The translations under genes were made by a program, and so were the position numbers. Positions 61,546 to 64,000 of a DNA stretch of 64,000 bases are shown here, in pieces (the stretch's first letter is position 1; each line of letters opens with the position of its first letter). The notes under the pieces are model-generated. The model ran no database searches. It was given only the letters and a program-made list of their open reading frames with translations, and was not told where the DNA came from. The DNA is from Ligustrum vulgare (taxonomy: Eukaryota; Streptophyta; Magnoliopsida; Lamiales; Oleaceae). The DNA lies in the NCBI GenBank assembly GCA_963555705.1, contig OY743190.1, forward strand, positions 36,872,929 to 36,936,928, written 5' to 3'.

Positions 61546-62000
61546 TGTAAGGATTTTAATCAATCGTGTGGGCTTATATGTGAATTATTGTGTATTGAAT
61601 AAAAGGCTATCAAATTTGGTTAAGCCCATTTAAAGTGATCTAATAAGGATTTGATATATCGGACTTTAATGCATCTAATTAATGTATGGACTTTTATGTG
61701 TAGATACCAGGCCATTACCTAATTCATGATGGGCCGGATTAGGTTAACTGGCAATTCAGTATATAAAGTCGGTTATGGTCCCTGAATCATACGTACTGTT
61801 CATTCCCTTTGACATCCCATCATCAGAGAGAAAATAAGGACTACGTATAGATTTGGAAGATCCAACCGTCGAATCGTTCATCGTGAACCATATCTAATTA
61901 AGGTACGCTTCCGCTTCAGTTATTTAATTCTTGATAATTCAGCATGATGATGTTTTTGGATCATAGATAAATAATTTATCTGTGATAAAATTATCTAACA
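61546..62000 (+). repeat. 3' LTR of the copia element
   Basis: 455 bp; TATA box at 61760-61768. It differs from the 5' LTR by about five single-base changes. Confidence 0.95.
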
Positions 62001-62005
62001 GCCTC

Positions 62006-63197
62006 GACCGGAATGTTGTCGGAATAACCCAGGAATCCGAATCCCCCAAGCCCCGGTTTTGAACCAAAATCGCCAAAGTTACTCCACCCACGCTTTGCCG
62101 CTCGCACAAGACCACCCGCACTCCCCTGACGCGTTGTTGGCAAAGCCACCGACCAGAGAATGGCTGGTGACAGTTCGAGATGAAGGACATTCTGCCCTTC
62201 GCAACTGAGTTCTCTCTCTGGTGAAAGAGAGAAAGAGAAATAAGGGGAAACCCTTTTTTTAAAATGTGAATTTTGTGAAATTATCCCTTAAGCCCCAAGT
62301 TTTTTAAAAGTTATTTATTTTAGTCCCCGAGTTTTAAAACGCCTTAAAAAGTCCTTGCAGTTTTAAATATATTTTATTGGGCAGTCCACCAATGTTTTAA
62401 ACCCAATAAATTAGCCCATGGAGTTCTTGTTCCCCACAGTCAGCCCACCAATTTCGAAAAGTCTTTTTCAGTCCCTAACCTTTTCAAATTTCAGTTTTAA
62501 TAAATTTTCAATTAAGTCCCTAAATTTTACTTTATCATTTTTTTTTAAAAAAAAACTTTAAAATTTTGAAATACTAATTCAAGGCTTATTTACTTTTTTT
62601 GGCTATACGAAACGTGCCGACGATTGAGAGGTTGAGGTTACTTCCCGCTCCACTTTTTACGTGACTCGAGATAAATTGATGTTGACTCGCTCCCACTAAT
62701 TAGTTTATATTATAATTGCATGTGTTATGTGGATTTACGTGATTTATATGCTTAATTGCATGAGACAAGACAAGAATATCTCTTATGAGATAAGAAGAGA
62801 AATTTATGTTATGCTTGAAATAACTTATATGTTTTATTTGCATAAGACAAAAATATGTTCATTTGCACTCACTTTGTGATGCCTATGATTAAGAAGAGAA
62901 TGTCACTGTATTATTTGCATAATTATGTGTTCAATTATCTTATAAATTAATTATTGGCGATGAGTCTACTAAGTATTTCTTTTGAAATGCTCACTCTTTT
63001 ATTCTAACAACATTTAAAGATTTCGGAGACGGTGGGGAATGAAAGGTAGTGATGGCAAATATTAATTTTAAGTTATTTTGAAAGTCATGTTTATTGAACC
63101 ATGTTAATTCAACTTGTTGAGATTTGGAATTTCATGGAATGTTTTCAAGTAAATTTATTTAAATTTGAGTTACCGTTGCTAATTTCCAAATAAATAT
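62006..63197 (+). repeat. 3' LTR fragment 3 of the Tekay-like element
   Basis: Aligns with about 30590-31790 of the 5' LTR, including TTTCGGAGACGGTGG near 63020. Cut at 63197 by the next LTR. The last ~85 bp of the LTR are expected beyond the window. The minus-strand open frame at 61939-62190 is a by-product. Confidence 0.9.
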
Positions 63198-64000
63198 TGT
63201 AACACCCCAAATTCAAAATCTAAAACCTAGGCATGTTAACTTCCATTCACATTAATTGCGGAATTAAATCGTTTACACGACAAAAATGTTCATTTATCTA
63301 TTATAAAATTTTATCAAAATTTCGGTAGAGTCTCCTCTATAAATTGGACATAGCCAACCTGTAGAGGAGCATCAAAACCATTTTAAAAATTTAAAAGCAT
63401 CAATCACATTCATTATCGTCAAAACCAATTCATTCATTCCCCAAACTCCTCAAGCATAAGATTTCCCAAAAATCAACAGACATTTGACAATTGCAATAAG
63501 AGGTAATTTAACCCCTAATACGTTACCTATACGTAATCAAGACTAACTTCAACCAAAACATTATCAATAATAATAAACGAAGGAATAAATTTAATGATAA
63601 CTTGAATAAATTTAACTTTATTAATTAAGGCAACAGCAGGTACTGTCTGAGTCAGCCGCCAAGTGCTCTCCTCAGATCATCTAACTTTCATCACCTGAAA
63701 TGTTGGGGAGGGATTGGGGTGAGCTAAAGCTCAGTAAGTAAACTTTATGCATGAATGCATGCTTATGACATGAATGCTTTAAAAAATTCCATATATGTAT
63801 CCCCTTTTTCTTTACTTTCCAGAACATTCAAACTTTTCAAACTTTCACTTGACATTTCAAAACTTTCACTTGACATTTCAAAACTTTCACTTCATTTCCA
63901 TCGTGAGCTCACTTGGTGTAACTTCTAGTCAATCAGAATACAGTGGGCAATGACTTATTTGGAACCAGATTAACATGCGCATTTCCACCGCAAAGCGGTT
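63198..64000 (-). mobile_element. LTR insertion running out of the window
   Basis: Starts TGTAACACCCC inside the Tekay-like LTR; AATAT (63193-63197) is the candidate left TSD. It matches the solo LTR at 22753-25284 over its visible 803 bp (shared AGAGTCTCCTCTATAAATTG, TTTCATCACCTGAAAT, GGGTGAGCTAAAGCTCAGTA), and it ends the window in the same ACCGCAAAGCGGTT motif. Orientation is minus by the same reasoning. Whether it is solo or full length cannot be seen. Confidence 0.85.

Larger units (their letters stand above)
55493..62000 (+). mobile_element. Ty1/copia retrotransposon with near-identical LTRs
   Basis: Two 455-bp LTRs differ at about five positions by eye (about 99% identity). A perfect TSD, GCCTC, lies at 55488-55492 and 62001-62005. 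A tRNA-Met primer site is at 55950-55962 and a polypurine tract (AGTGGGAGAT) at 61536-61545. The internal region has a long untranslated leader with tandem repeats, then decayed gag, part of integrase, RT and RNase H. Coding remains are heavily mutated, in contrast with the young LTR pair, which suggests mobilisation in trans. Confidence 0.93.

Overview
This window is plant nuclear DNA, most likely a eudicot and most likely gene-poor, heterochromatic repeat-rich sequence. The evidence is composition and content: AT-rich DNA, Ty3/gypsy elements of the Tat and chromovirus lineages, Ty1/copia elements, a LINE remnant, a Mutator-like element with an intron-rich ULP1 protease gene, plant-type GT-AG introns, and LTR start/end motifs and tRNA-Met primer sites typical of plants. 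I cannot name the species, and I found no confident ordinary host gene.

The window is a stack of insertions, and target-site duplications (TSDs) allow much of it to be un-nested. From left to right: a decayed copia 3' end (292-1030); a solo LTR (2254-4123); a Tat-type solo LTR (6075-20337, TSD ATATC) split by a complete 13.47-kb Tat retrotransposon on the minus strand (6535-20004, TSD AAAGG), which is itself split by a solo LTR (8615-12111, TSD GAAGG). Next is a second, plus-strand Tat remnant (20611-28276) whose gag is split by a solo LTR (20730-26825, TSD CACTT), which carries another solo LTR (22753-25284). A LINE fragment follows (28441-29540), then a plus-strand Tekay-like chromovirus whose 5' LTR starts at 29546.

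The 3' LTR of that chromovirus is scattered in three pieces: 36365-36581, 55039-55492 and 62006-63197. Between the pieces lie a roughly 12.9-kb block (36582-49523) with a ULP1-like protease gene on the plus strand and a mudrA-like transposase on the minus strand, a minus-strand chromovirus (49524-55033), and a copia element with nearly identical LTRs (55493-62000, TSD GCCTC). A further LTR insertion starts at 63198 and runs out of the window.

Two parts deserve most attention. First, the Tat element carries a multi-exon gene antisense to gag-pol, with its own candidate promoter and a product of the 'putative gypsy type transposon' family plus a coiled coil; its frame is exactly restored when the inserted solo LTR is removed. 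Second, the 12.9-kb block holds a ULP1/C48-like gene for which I can trace sixteen phase-consistent exons, including a tandemly duplicated exon and intact catalytic His/Asp/Gln/Cys, next to a transposase that has lost a conserved Asp. Nearly all coding regions are broken. Many of the breaks are TAG codons where the family normally has Gln, consistent with deamination of methylated CAG sites.
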